From contig DAOVJU010000044.1 of the NCBI GenBank assembly GCA_030632095.1, positions 1-11,975 of the forward strand: a DNA stretch of 11,975 nucleotides, given 5' to 3'. Source of the DNA: Chlorobiota bacterium (lineage in GTDB: Bacteria; Bacteroidota; Bacteroidia; Bacteroidales; B39-G9). How positions within the stretch are numbered: position 1 is the first letter of the stretch; each line of letters begins with the position of its first letter. Below the pieces are notes generated by a model. That model was not told where the DNA came from, did no database searches, and worked only from the letters and a program-made list of their open reading frames with translations. Made by a program: the position numbers and the translations under genes. Below, in pieces: positions 1 through 8,683 of this stretch.

Positions 1-238
1 AAGAATAAAAGTTAATAAATAACATAAACAGAAAAAGTTGCTTAGAAATAAAAATAATAGAACGGTAAAATAAGGCGATAATCGTTGAAAATATATTTCA
101 ACAAATAAAGGTTCTTTCAATAAAGTTATTTTGAAAATTTATAGTAAAATAAATATTTGCATATGTCGGATAATTACACCAAATACGAAAAATTAAAATA
201 TAAAGATTAACTCCAAATATTATATAAACAACCCAAAT
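1..238. other. AT-rich non-coding leader upstream of the T9SS cargo gene
   Basis: All frames are broken by frequent stops, so I see no gene end or start here. The stretch presumably carries the promoter and 5' untranslated leader of the gene starting at 239. It holds a perfect dyad at 84-102 (listed separately) and the 10-mer AAAGATTAAC at 202-211, which recurs before the next gene. I found no exact match to the Bacteroidota -7 consensus (TAnnTTTG); the nearest string, around 149-160 (AAATATTTGC), has the wrong spacing. No purine-rich ribosome binding site precedes the ATG, which is normal in this phylum. Confidence 0.6.
84..102. repeat. Perfect 7-bp inverted repeat in the leader region
   Basis: GTTGAAA (84-90) and TTTCAAC (96-102) are exact reverse complements around a 5-base ATATA centre. 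No T-run follows on either strand, so this is a poor intrinsic terminator. It could be a regulator binding site for the gene at 239 or a chance dyad in AT-rich DNA. Only the symmetry is observed; a role is not shown. Confidence 0.35.
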
Positions 239-2044
239 ATGAAATTAACTTTACTTTTTGCTTTGTTCTTTATCATAACGCAATTATCAATTGCCCAAAC
301 TAGTGTTTTTGATCAAAGACAGAAAACCTGGGACCAGATCAATGAGCTATCACAAAAGCTTCACAAGGCTAAACAAAATAATGAAAGCGTTGATCATATA
401 TTAACAAAAATTCAATTTCTTGAAAAACAGTTAGAATATACAATGTCACAATTGAACAATCTGGTAATACAAAAAAACAAAGCTTATTTTAAATCCAGTG
501 AAGATTACTATTATTGGAAATATAGTGATCAGGATTGGATTCATCGTGGAAAGCTTTTAACACCAGCTTATGATGAATTTGGAAATACCGGTGAAATGGT
601 ATATGAAATATATGATGATGATATTGGAAACTGGGTCAATGATTATAGGTTTCTTTTTACATACAATGCCCAGCATAAAATGATTGAAAAGTTAGAACAA
701 CATTGGAATGGTGAAGAATGGACGGATTACGAAAAAGAGATTTATGCTTACAATGGAGTTCAAAGCTGGTATACATCATTTGAAAGTTATTATTGGTATG
801 AACCCTTACAAACCTGGAATGGCCTTAATAACTGGGAAGATACTTATGATGACCAGGGCCGTTGGATTCAAACAATAGTAAAAGATTGGGACTATGATGC
901 AGATATCTGGTATGATTGTGAAAAGAAAACCAAAATTTATTATGAAACCGAAGCTTGTGAATATATAAATTATTATAAAAATACCGATGATGATGTATGG
1001 GAACAGTATTATTTAAGTTCGTATGATGAAAACGGAAACAGAATTGAATACTATGAAAAAGGCTGGGATCCTTTTAATAATGAATTTAATGGTGGATACA
1101 GGGAAATTAAAGAGTATATAAATAATTTTATCTCAACTTTAGTGATATATCATTTGGATAATGATATTAATGCCTGGCTAGAAGACGTGAAGTTTGAATA
1201 TTTCTATGACGAACAACAAAATAACTTTGAAACCAGGCATTATAATTGGCAAGCGAAAGGCTGGGAATTGTATGGCAGAGATAGCGCTGTTTATAATCAA
1301 AACAATGAGAAAATCGAAAATTATTTTATGTTGTTTGACAGATCAGATTGGTTCACTATATATAAAGAACTTTATTCATATATATATACAGATACTACAA
1401 CTACCACAGAAACTGTATATCAACACCTTCCATCTAATGGCTGGGATAATTACAGAAAAACTATTTATACCCATTCTACTGATCAAAATTACACTTATTT
1501 CTATTATTATTATAATTGGAACGAAAGCGGACAACATTGGGCACTGGAAAATGTAAACAAGGAACATATAAGTTATAACAGCTATGGGCTTACATTACAT
1601 CATTATTTAATCAGTTTTCTTTACAGTCAGGGCTGGGAAGGATTTAGCTACAACTATGATTATGATGAATCGTTAAACTTAGTACGGGAACTTCGATTAA
1701 CAAATGCCGGAACAGAATACGATTTTATTAACAATCAAAAATATGAATACAGTTATATTTTTATTGACACTGATGTTTCTCAACTATTTGCTAATCAAGA
1801 CCAAATCCTTCTTTTTCAAAATCCATATAAAAAAAACACTCCTATTCGGTTTTCAACAAAATTATCAAATGAGGCCTTTAAGTTAGAACTTTTCAACATT
1901 AGTGGCCAGAAGGTATTTGGTAAGAATTTCAAGAATGGGGAAGTTGTTCATATAAATAAAAACATTAATGAAGGCTTGTACTTTATTATAATTTCATCTG
2001 AAGAACAGGTTGTAGCAAAGCAAAAAATATTTGTATTACAATAA
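239..2044 (+). CDS. T9SS-secreted protein with Trp-anchored tandem repeats and type A sorting domain
   Basis: The 601-residue product is likely exported by Sec, moved across the outer membrane by the type IX system, and released or anchored at the surface. Residues 1-19 form a signal peptide (MKLTLL start, hydrophobic core, SIA before Gln20). Residues 25-80 are rich in Lys/Glu/Gln/Leu and look like a short coiled coil. Residues about 130-497 are an array in which an aromatic anchor recurs about every 30 residues: Trp132, 161, 199, 224, 254, Phe283, then Trp313, 342, 371, 402, 434 and 466. Units usually carry a Tyr-rich strand, and several have a Tyr-Asp turn. Residues about 521-601 match the T9SS type A sorting domain: an Asn-Pro near 528, an ISGQKVF strand, a GLYFI strand and a final KIFVL. 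The chosen ATG gives the signal peptide directly. The binding target or activity is unknown; repeats of this kind suggest an adhesin-like or structural surface protein. The secretion call is firm, the function is not. Confidence 0.9.
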   Translation: MKLTLLFALFFIITQLSIAQTSVFDQRQKTWDQINELSQKLHKAKQNNESVDHILTKIQFLEKQLEYTMSQLNNLVIQKNKAYFKSSEDYYYWKYSDQDWIHRGKLLTPAYDEFGNTGEMVYEIYDDDIGNWVNDYRFLFTYNAQHKMIEKLEQHWNGEEWTDYEKEIYAYNGVQSWYTSFESYYWYEPLQTWNGLNNWEDTYDDQGRWIQTIVKDWDYDADIWYDCEKKTKIYYETEACEYINYYKNTDDDVWEQYYLSSYDENGNRIEYYEKGWDPFNNEFNGGYREIKEYINNFISTLVIYHLDNDINAWLEDVKFEYFYDEQQNNFETRHYNWQAKGWELYGRDSAVYNQNNEKIENYFMLFDRSDWFTIYKELYSYIYTDTTTTTETVYQHLPSNGWDNYRKTIYTHSTDQNYTYFYYYYNWNESGQHWALENVNKEHISYNSYGLTLHHYLISFLYSQGWEGFSYNYDYDESLNLVRELRLTNAGTEYDFINNQKYEYSYIFIDTDVSQLFANQDQILLFQNPYKKNTPIRFSTKLSNEAFKLELFNISGQKVFGKNFKNGEVVHINKNINEGLYFIIISSEEQVVAKQKIFVLQ

Positions 2045-2049
2045 ATATC

Positions 2050-2076
2050 TTGAAAAGCTTAGTTAATTTATACTTG
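2050..2076 (+). promoter_or_regulatory. Weak candidate Bacteroidota-type promoter before the RHS-like gene
   Basis: TATACTTG at 2069-2076 differs by one base from the -7 consensus TAnnTTTG, and a TTG lies at 2050-2052, 16 bases upstream, a little closer than usual. The site is only 47 bases from the ATG at 2124. The gene could equally be read through from the gene ending at 2044, since no terminator is visible in the 79-bp gap. This is a motif match only. Confidence 0.2.
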
Positions 2077-2123
2077 CTAATGAAAAAATAAAAGATTAAC
2101 AAACAATAATAAAAACCAATACA

Positions 2124-5100
2124 ATGAAATTAATAAAAGTACTTCTGACAGCTATAATCTTTCTTGAATTTACAATATTAAAAGCTCAGGATTTAGGTAT
2201 TGCAAAAGATAATTTATCAGTTATCTATTTAACAGGCGATTTGAATTATAGTATTCAGTTACTGGAAATACCAAACGGGAAAAATACATTTCCCGTTTCA
2301 GCAGTATACCAGGCAGGTATTACAATGGAACAGGAAGCATCCTGGATTGGCCTGGGCTGGAACCTTTATCCCGGAGCTATAACAAGAAGTGTTCAGGGAG
2401 CCCCTGATGATTATAAACATAAAAAAATCACTACCACTACAAGCCCGGAATCCTATGTTACGAGTAAAACACGAACAAAATCGATTACATATTATGGAAG
2501 TCTGTATTTTGATGATGCAATGGATGCTCCTAATTTATTATCAGAAACTTGGGGTGAAATAAATAAATACTATTCATTAGATTCATATACCAATCCTTAC
2601 GATCATATTAGTTACTCATCAGAAATGACTAATGAAATTACCAATTGTTTATCTTTTGTGGCTTATGACAATTATTTTGTGTCAGGCCCTGGTATCATGG
2701 GTTCAATGAATCCCCGTCTATTTGAACTCGGGACTATTTTTCGTGCAGGATATTATGACGAAACATCAGGTTTTGACGAATATGATTTCTACAAGTTAAA
2801 CGATTTCACTAAAAGCTACTCTGATATACATTTTTACTTTAATAGTGACCAATCCGGTTATCTTGAATACATGCCCGGTTCTTTTTCCCTAACTGAAGGA
2901 ACTAATGACATATTATGGGAAACCCAATACAATGATAGTTATTTGGAGATTGATCATGATACGGATTTTTCTGATCACGATATTTTTTACAATTCAACCA
3001 CCCAGCGAAAAGGGAGTTCAAAATATGTTCAATGGTATACAAACAATGATATGCATACCAATCAATCAGTACTGGGAGAAAAAGGTATAATGGAATATGA
3101 ACCCGTTTTAGGTCAACGAAATGTTAATGACTGGACAGATTTTGATCCGGATGGCATTGGAGGTTATTCCATTACCGACGAAAATGGTAAAACTTATCAT
3201 TATGCATTGCCTGAATATGTTCAAATTGAATATATAAGTACCAAAGGTTATTCAAACCGGATAAAAGGGTACATTAAATCAGGTAAACATTCTAAATATG
3301 CTGTTCGTTGGTTATTGACAGGTATTACAGGGCCAGATTTTATTGACCGTGGCCAGATTGGCATCATTAATGAACAAGATGACGGCTATTGGGTAAAATT
3401 TGATTATGGTAAATGGTCGGATGGATTTCCTGTTCGTAATCCGTTTACAGGATACCTCCCTGATCTTGAAACAAATATGAAACATTATTCATTTGCTTTC
3501 AGACAAATATATTACCTTGATGCTATTAAAACCAAAACACACACTGCCTATTTTATCAAAGATTTGCGACTTGACGCGGTATCATCTACAGATTTTGAGA
3601 ATATTCTCATTAAACTTGAAAATTATGACACCGAATATGGGTATTGTGACCAAGAAGATTACCTTGATTTTGATGTTAGCACACAAAACCAACTGCTTAA
3701 ACTTGACCGGATTATCCTTGTTAAAAACCAATTTTCTGATCTGGATAAAAACAGTACAACAAGCTTAATAAATCAAGCTACAAATATTATTAACAAAAGA
3801 ATAGAAAGACAATGCTATCAGGTTACTATTGAAGAGGACTATTATGGAGAAAGGTATACAGTAACAACTGCACTTGATCCTGAAACACTATATGTTGACT
3901 TTCTTGAATTAAATACGCATGTTTGCAACTCCGTTTATGATATTAATGATCTTATTGACAATGATATAGAAGTAAATGCACTGGGAGTAATCCGGTTCAC
4001 AACTAACTATACTCTTTGTCATGAAACACCAGGTTCCCAGGCTGCAGGAAATGGTAAGCTCACTCTTGGCCGAATAGCCTTTGAAGGACAAAATGAAACA
4101 CTAAAACATCCTGACTTTAATTTCGAATATTATAACCAACAAGCTTATGATATTGATAAAATGGATAACTGGGGTTTTTATGGAGGCCGTTATATAGGTC
4201 CAGCATTAACCAATAAAGACCTTATTGAAAAAAATGATGCACATACCTGGAGCCTGAAAAAAATAATCCATCCATTAGGTAAAGAAACTACTATTGATTA
4301 TGAATCTGATACGTATGATACAGAAGCAGCCTTAAATTTACATTACATATCTATACCTGTGAATATTTTCTGGGAAAGCAATCAATATTTGAGAATAACC
4401 ATAATAAATGATGCCGATGTTGCTTATTTGCGTGATAATAATATTCAAATTGGTGATGATTTTAACATCAGTGGGCATTATGGTATTAAACCTGACTCTG
4501 ATTGCAATCTTGAACCTGGTTCATTTGATAACACTTTCAATATATTCAGTATAGAGGATGATTATGATTATAAAGTTTACAGGGTATCAAATGCAATACA
4601 ATTTTTAGATGACAATTGTTATCATACAAATATTAAATTTGGGGAATGCATTATTAAATATGATTTAGAGGAATTTGACCATTTTAATGGAGGTGGAATT
4701 CGCGTTTCTCAAATTACCTATACCATCCCCGACCAGCAAATTCAGGATGAAATTTTGTCTTTCAAAACAGTTTACGAATATGAAGATGGTATTACAAGTT
4801 ACGCACCAAATGGTAAAAAAAGATACATCCCATATATATATGAATTACCGGCACCAAATGTAATGTACAAAAACACGCTTGTTAAAACCTTCACTAATGA
4901 AGAAGAACAAACTTCAAAGACTATTTATGAATTCAATACTATTGAACCAACAAATAATTACATATCTGAAAATTATAATCTAAATAACCAATTGTGGATT
5001 TCTAATCCACCGAATGAGAAACCAATAACTGATGATGATAAACCAAAAGTACATTACCGGTCAAGCACAATTCATGATTTTAAAAGTTCAATCGGGAGGC

Positions 5101-7565
5101 CTGTTTCAGAAAAATTTTATAACGAATTCGATGAAAAAATAAAAGAAATAATCTATGAATATTATAATCATGATGAAATCAAAGGAGGCAAAGTTCGTGA
5201 GACATTTTACGATTGTAAAAGGCAACTAAACCAACAAAGAGACCATATGTATTTTACTTCCACCAGTAAAGTTGTGTATCCAAATATTCTAAAAAAAATA
5301 ACTACAAAAACAGCCAGCGGAGAAGCCATTACTAAACTTGGGAACACCGAGTTACTAAATAATGGTTATAATATATATACAGGAAAAGCAATTAAAACCA
5401 TTAATTATAAGTCAGATGGGGCTATTGTTGCGAGTGAAGCTGTTCCTGCTTTTCTTTTTGATGATGAATATGCATCACTGGGCCCTAAAGTTTTAAATGA
5501 AGATAATTTTAATCTTATTAATGTAAATGCAGTAAATTATTCATATTTATTAAATAATGATTTAAGCGAAGCAGGTGTTTTAGCTGTTACTGCTGAAAAA
5601 TATTCACAAAACTGGTCATACAGAGAGCTGTCGGGAGTTGAGTACAGGTATAATGATGCAGAACCTACAGAAGCAGTTTGGCGTTTGAAATCAAGCCATA
5701 GCTGGGATGGAGCTATTGACCAGTTAACCGGTATTTACCAGGGATTTACTAAACCAACTTCAAATGATCAAATTTCTGAGGCAAATGGCTGGATTACTGA
5801 CAATGAAATAACGCATTATACATGGGAATCTTCAACCAGCGAATCATTTGATATTACAGGAGATTATAAAGCAACAAAATTTTATAATGACGAGAAGGTA
5901 CTAACATTAGCTGGTAACTGTAAATTTCAGGAATTTACTTTTACCAGTTTCGAGGATTTTAGCTCTAGAGGAACATTTGTCAAGTTTGAAGGTGAAGTCT
6001 TTGCAGTTCCTTCAACAAATCAAGTAATTGATGGAAGATCAGTAACATACGATTGCGCTGCAGAAATATCTGATTATACGGAAAATGTTAAAGGATTAGT
6101 CAGTGGTTACTGTTTTATTAAGCCCCATTCAGGACGTTATCTTGTACAAATGACAGGTAATCAGGGACCTTTTTTCGACATTACATACCAATCAGGAAGT
6201 ATTTGTCCTTTTGAAAATGATAAAATATATAGAGCGCAAATTTGGATACATGAACAAAGTCCTGAAGATATTCAACTCAATATTTCATTTTATGATTTAA
6301 ATGCCTGTTCTTCCAGATCATCAGAAAATACTGTTCAAATTAATGAATGGATTTTGATTACAACAGATTTATTCATACCGACCGATTATACATTTACCCA
6401 AAATATGAATATGAGAATTGAGGTTATTGATCCAACACCGGATGGAACTGCTGTTTATTTAGACGATTTTAGGGTTGTACCTGTTGGTACTAACATGAAT
6501 TCATATATTTACGATTCAAAAACAGGTTATTTAACAACAAAATTAAACGAATTGCATTTTGCTACTTATTATAAATATAATGATGCAGGTCGTAATATTG
6601 AGGTAATTGAAGAAAGTCAATCAGGTAGAAAAACTGTAGAAAGAAAGCAATATCATTATGCAGCACCAACGGGAGTTTGTGGAGATATCATTTTGGAACA
6701 ACCAGTAATTGTTGGAAAACCACTTATTGCAAAAATGAAAATTTACAATAATGATGATCAGACTAACACATATGAATTAACTTTCAGCTTACTCAAACAA
6801 GGAGAACAAAATGTTGAAGAACAGACTGTTTCCGGAACTATACCTCCTGGGGAACATCGATTTTTTACAGCAGAACTGGAGATTCCCCAGGAGTGTGCTT
6901 ATGTTGGGGAAAACTTGTTACAAATAAGTGGCTACTGTAATGTTGATTTCACATTCAATGTTGAGCCTTCAGGAGCATATTTAGTTGAGTATTTATATCC
7001 AAATTGGTCTATACAAGGGGATAAACTAAATTTTTCTTCTAATTCTAAACCAAAATTAAACATCAGAAATCATGGATGTACCAGTACAACTAAAACTGTG
7101 TCTTCGTCTTTGCGTAAAGGGTACATTGATGATGGATATCAAAAATGGGAAACAATAGATTCATATGGACCGGTAACGAAATCTATTTCTACATATGGCG
7201 ACGGAACAGACTATTATTTTACGCTTAAGCATTATACTATCTCTATTGGAACTGCAAATGCTTTCAAATTAAAAATGGGAAGTAGCGAGGAAATACTATG
7301 TATAAGCCCAACCCCGGTTAATAAAATAACTAATTACCCTATAGGTTCATCTGACGGAGAATTCAAAGTTGAGGTTCTGTGTACAAGTAGTACTGTAACA
7401 TATACTGCCACTAAAGAAAATTCTTCTTGGAATCAAACATTTTCAGGTTCAGATTGGGTAGAGTTTACTGGTTTGTCTGATGGAAAATACTATGTAAATG
7501 CATCATTTTCTGAATCAGGACAATCATACAATTTCAATATGGTTATCATAATGACATCAATATAA
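2124..7565 (+). CDS. Giant secreted RHS/YD-repeat-related protein lacking the RHS core
   Basis: This 1813-residue protein starts with a signal peptide (residues 1-21, cut before Gln22). Residues 30-95 carry the N-terminal block typical of Bacteroidota RHS-related proteins: sheet strands, an EASWIGLGWNL motif at 71-81, then PGAITRSVQGAPDD at 83-96. Later family-like blocks include GGYSITDENGKTYHY (346-360), HPLGKETTIDYE (716-727) and GGGIRV (856-861). Residues about 1340-1451 resemble a carbohydrate-binding-like jelly roll ending in YLDDFRVVP. One convincing YD-type unit follows (YKYNDAGR at 1483-1490). Residues about 1519-1612 look like a CARDB-type sandwich, and 1740-1813 resemble a SprB-like or Ig-like terminal domain. 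Relatives usually go on into many YD repeats and an RHS core; both are absent, as is a T9SS sorting domain. Two stops in tandem (TAATAA) end the gene. It follows the T9SS cargo gene by 79 bp. Its biochemical role is unknown; a surface or released structural/adhesive part is an inference. Confidence 0.85.
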   Translation: MKLIKVLLTAIIFLEFTILKAQDLGIAKDNLSVIYLTGDLNYSIQLLEIPNGKNTFPVSAVYQAGITMEQEASWIGLGWNLYPGAITRSVQGAPDDYKHKKITTTTSPESYVTSKTRTKSITYYGSLYFDDAMDAPNLLSETWGEINKYYSLDSYTNPYDHISYSSEMTNEITNCLSFVAYDNYFVSGPGIMGSMNPRLFELGTIFRAGYYDETSGFDEYDFYKLNDFTKSYSDIHFYFNSDQSGYLEYMPGSFSLTEGTNDILWETQYNDSYLEIDHDTDFSDHDIFYNSTTQRKGSSKYVQWYTNNDMHTNQSVLGEKGIMEYEPVLGQRNVNDWTDFDPDGIGGYSITDENGKTYHYALPEYVQIEYISTKGYSNRIKGYIKSGKHSKYAVRWLLTGITGPDFIDRGQIGIINEQDDGYWVKFDYGKWSDGFPVRNPFTGYLPDLETNMKHYSFAFRQIYYLDAIKTKTHTAYFIKDLRLDAVSSTDFENILIKLENYDTEYGYCDQEDYLDFDVSTQNQLLKLDRIILVKNQFSDLDKNSTTSLINQATNIINKRIERQCYQVTIEEDYYGERYTVTTALDPETLYVDFLELNTHVCNSVYDINDLIDNDIEVNALGVIRFTTNYTLCHETPGSQAAGNGKLTLGRIAFEGQNETLKHPDFNFEYYNQQAYDIDKMDNWGFYGGRYIGPALTNKDLIEKNDAHTWSLKKIIHPLGKETTIDYESDTYDTEAALNLHYISIPVNIFWESNQYLRITIINDADVAYLRDNNIQIGDDFNISGHYGIKPDSDCNLEPGSFDNTFNIFSIEDDYDYKVYRVSNAIQFLDDNCYHTNIKFGECIIKYDLEEFDHFNGGGIRVSQITYTIPDQQIQDEILSFKTVYEYEDGITSYAPNGKKRYIPYIYELPAPNVMYKNTLVKTFTNEEEQTSKTIYEFNTIEPTNNYISENYNLNNQLWISNPPNEKPITDDDKPKVHYRSSTIHDFKSSIGRPVSEKFYNEFDEKIKEIIYEYYNHDEIKGGKVRETFYDCKRQLNQQRDHMYFTSTSKVVYPNILKKITTKTASGEAITKLGNTELLNNGYNIYTGKAIKTINYKSDGAIVASEAVPAFLFDDEYASLGPKVLNEDNFNLINVNAVNYSYLLNNDLSEAGVLAVTAEKYSQNWSYRELSGVEYRYNDAEPTEAVWRLKSSHSWDGAIDQLTGIYQGFTKPTSNDQISEANGWITDNEITHYTWESSTSESFDITGDYKATKFYNDEKVLTLAGNCKFQEFTFTSFEDFSSRGTFVKFEGEVFAVPSTNQVIDGRSVTYDCAAEISDYTENVKGLVSGYCFIKPHSGRYLVQMTGNQGPFFDITYQSGSICPFENDKIYRAQIWIHEQSPEDIQLNISFYDLNACSSRSSENTVQINEWILITTDLFIPTDYTFTQNMNMRIEVIDPTPDGTAVYLDDFRVVPVGTNMNSYIYDSKTGYLTTKLNELHFATYYKYNDAGRNIEVIEESQSGRKTVERKQYHYAAPTGVCGDIILEQPVIVGKPLIAKMKIYNNDDQTNTYELTFSLLKQGEQNVEEQTVSGTIPPGEHRFFTAELEIPQECAYVGENLLQISGYCNVDFTFNVEPSGAYLVEYLYPNWSIQGDKLNFSSNSKPKLNIRNHGCTSTTKTVSSSLRKGYIDDGYQKWETIDSYGPVTKSISTYGDGTDYYFTLKHYTISIGTANAFKLKMGSSEEILCISPTPVNKITNYPIGSSDGEFKVEVLCTSSTVTYTATKENSSWNQTFSGSDWVEFTGLSDGKYYVNASFSESGQSYNFNMVIIMTSI

Positions 7566-7615
7566 TAACAAGTTGCTTTCAAACATAAAATATTAATCTA
7601 GTTTTTGTTTTACCC

Positions 7616-7765
7616 TCAGTTAAGCGGAATTTGTAATTCCGCTTTTTTTATGACAGTACACCCAACTGGCGCGTTTAACGAAGTGTAACGCGTGCCTGAT
7701 TTATTATCTGCATATGTAATGCTATATCCAGATTTTCTAAATTTAATACAAACAAAATTTTTCAT
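7616..7765 (-). CDS. Small 49-codon ORF, doubtful gene, possibly part of a dispersed repeat
   Basis: Reading the minus strand from an ATG at 7765 to a TGA at 7616 gives 49 residues beginning MKNFVCIKF and ending AELQIPLN. It lies 60 bp downstream of the EI24-type gene on the same strand. Its middle (about 7668-7697) is richer in G+C than anything nearby. Its 3' end is made of the terminator stem that serves the opposite strand. No signal peptide, membrane segment or domain is recognised. An open frame of this size can arise by chance at this base composition, and the palindromes suggest a repeat rather than a protein. I list it because it is open, has an ATG and lies in an otherwise empty gap. 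Confidence 0.2.
   Translation of the reverse strand: MKNFVCIKFRKSGYSITYADNKSGTRYTSLNAPVGCTVIKKAELQIPLN
7622..7649 (+). terminator. Intrinsic terminator after the RHS-like gene
   Basis: AAGCGGAATT (7622-7631) and AATTCCGCTT (7635-7644) form a perfect 10-bp stem around a 3-base TGT loop, and the T-run at 7643-7649 has seven T residues. It begins 57 bases after the stop codon at 7565. The U-tract is present only for + strand transcripts, so it should stop transcription from the left gene pair but not from the minus-strand gene on the right. Confidence 0.88.
7670..7692. repeat. G+C-rich inverted repeat (CGCGTT ... AACGCG)
   Basis: CGCGTT at 7670-7675 and AACGCG at 7687-7692 are perfect reverse complements around an 11-base spacer. 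With a two-base bulge the pairing extends outward to GGC/GCC (7668-7696). The local base composition stands out from the AT-rich surroundings. No T-run follows. It may be part of the same short dispersed repeat as the neighbouring terminator; that link is inferred. Confidence 0.45.
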
Positions 7766-7825
7766 GTAGCATAAACTTTACATTTCAAACAATTAATCTT
7801 GAGTTATATTATTACCACATTTCTA

Positions 7826-8611
7826 CTAATAATCTATTTGCATTTCTTCCATTGTAATAGTTGCTGCAACAACCGATATAATTGCTAAGAAAGGAGCTAA
7901 AAGAGTTCCAATTACAGGAAAGAGAAGGGTAAATGCAAATAATGCACCATTGCCAATTGCTAAACCTTTATGTTTACGCATGAAATATACACTTTGTTTT
8001 GCATTTAACTTTTTTCGCTCAATGTAATAATCAATGAATGAAAAACCATAAAAATATGCAGAAATAAAAAATAATAAGATCAATCCAACAATTCCACTCA
8101 ACCACCCAAGTACAGGTATAAAACTAAACAAAAAAACCGCTATAATAAAAAACATTTCTATAAGAAAATTCCTTATAGCCAAAACAATTCCCCGCCACAC
8201 ATCTTTTACAAACCGTACAAACTTAAACGGATAATCTGCACCTGTGAGTTTTTTTTCTGATTTCTCTGATAACCACGCCAATACAGGTGACAATATAATT
8301 AATACTATATAACCTCCGGTATATGCAAATATGAAGAAAAACATTGCTTTAGAAATTATCCAAATAGTACCTTTAATAATTGTTTGTAAGAACCTTAAAA
8401 ATGCTGATCCCTGATTTTCAAATTTCAACCATTCAAAAACTTTGTTTTCAATCAGGTTACTCAGATAACCTGAAAATTCTAAACCGATAATTAAAAGAAC
8501 AATGCTAATAGCTAAAGGAAACAGAAAAAACCAAGCAAGTTTTTTTTCAAATATGAACCCAATTGCTTTAAAATAAGTTTTAATACCAAAGACAATATCA
8601 TTTATTATCAT
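7826..8611 (-). CDS. EI24 domain-containing (CysZ-like) integral membrane protein
   Basis: The 261-residue product is a polytopic inner-membrane protein of the EI24/CysZ-like family; CysZ members carry sulfate, but substrates of the Bacteroidota relatives are not settled. From Met1 at 8611, the protein opens with an IVFGIKTYFKAI amphipathic stretch and has hydrophobic segments at about 27-48, 80-113, 140-165 and 168-193. A conserved-looking GFSFIDYYIERKK block sits near 189-201, and a last hydrophobic stretch near 223-253 contains FPVIGTLLAPF. The frame is open to an ATG at 8668, giving 19 more residues, but those codons lie partly in the arm of the palindromic element at 8633-8800. The family also normally begins close to the VFGIKTY block, so I prefer 8611. 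No sulfur-assimilation genes are nearby, so a sulfate role has no support from context. The gene stands alone on its strand and is divergent from the histidine kinase. Confidence 0.85.
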   Translation of the reverse strand: MIINDIVFGIKTYFKAIGFIFEKKLAWFFLFPLAISIVLLIIGLEFSGYLSNLIENKVFEWLKFENQGSAFLRFLQTIIKGTIWIISKAMFFFIFAYTGGYIVLIILSPVLAWLSEKSEKKLTGADYPFKFVRFVKDVWRGIVLAIRNFLIEMFFIIAVFLFSFIPVLGWLSGIVGLILLFFISAYFYGFSFIDYYIERKKLNAKQSVYFMRKHKGLAIGNGALFAFTLLFPVIGTLLAPFLAIISVVAATITMEEMQIDY

Positions 8612-8683
8612 GTAAGCTCTTTTCAATAATGAGACTAGTGTCACATTAAAAACGTCGCTTCCCATCACTCGCCCTTTTATTTC

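Noticed and set aside
1194..1556. 120-codon + strand frame inside the T9SS cargo gene
   Set aside because: It is an Ile/Lys-rich out-of-frame reading of the repeat-coding DNA, with no domain and a better gene in the main frame.
239..2044. Calling the repeat region an RHS/YD-repeat domain
   Set aside because: The period is about 30 residues with a Trp anchor, not the short YD pattern with its conserved G-R-L, so the label would be misleading.
3493..3768. 91-codon + strand frame inside the RHS-like gene
   Set aside because: It is a shifted reading of a continuous 1813-codon gene with family-like blocks on both sides; there is no sign of a frameshift.
7826..8611. Naming the membrane protein gene cysZ
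   Set aside because: Only the broad EI24/CysZ family features are visible and no sulfate assimilation genes are nearby.
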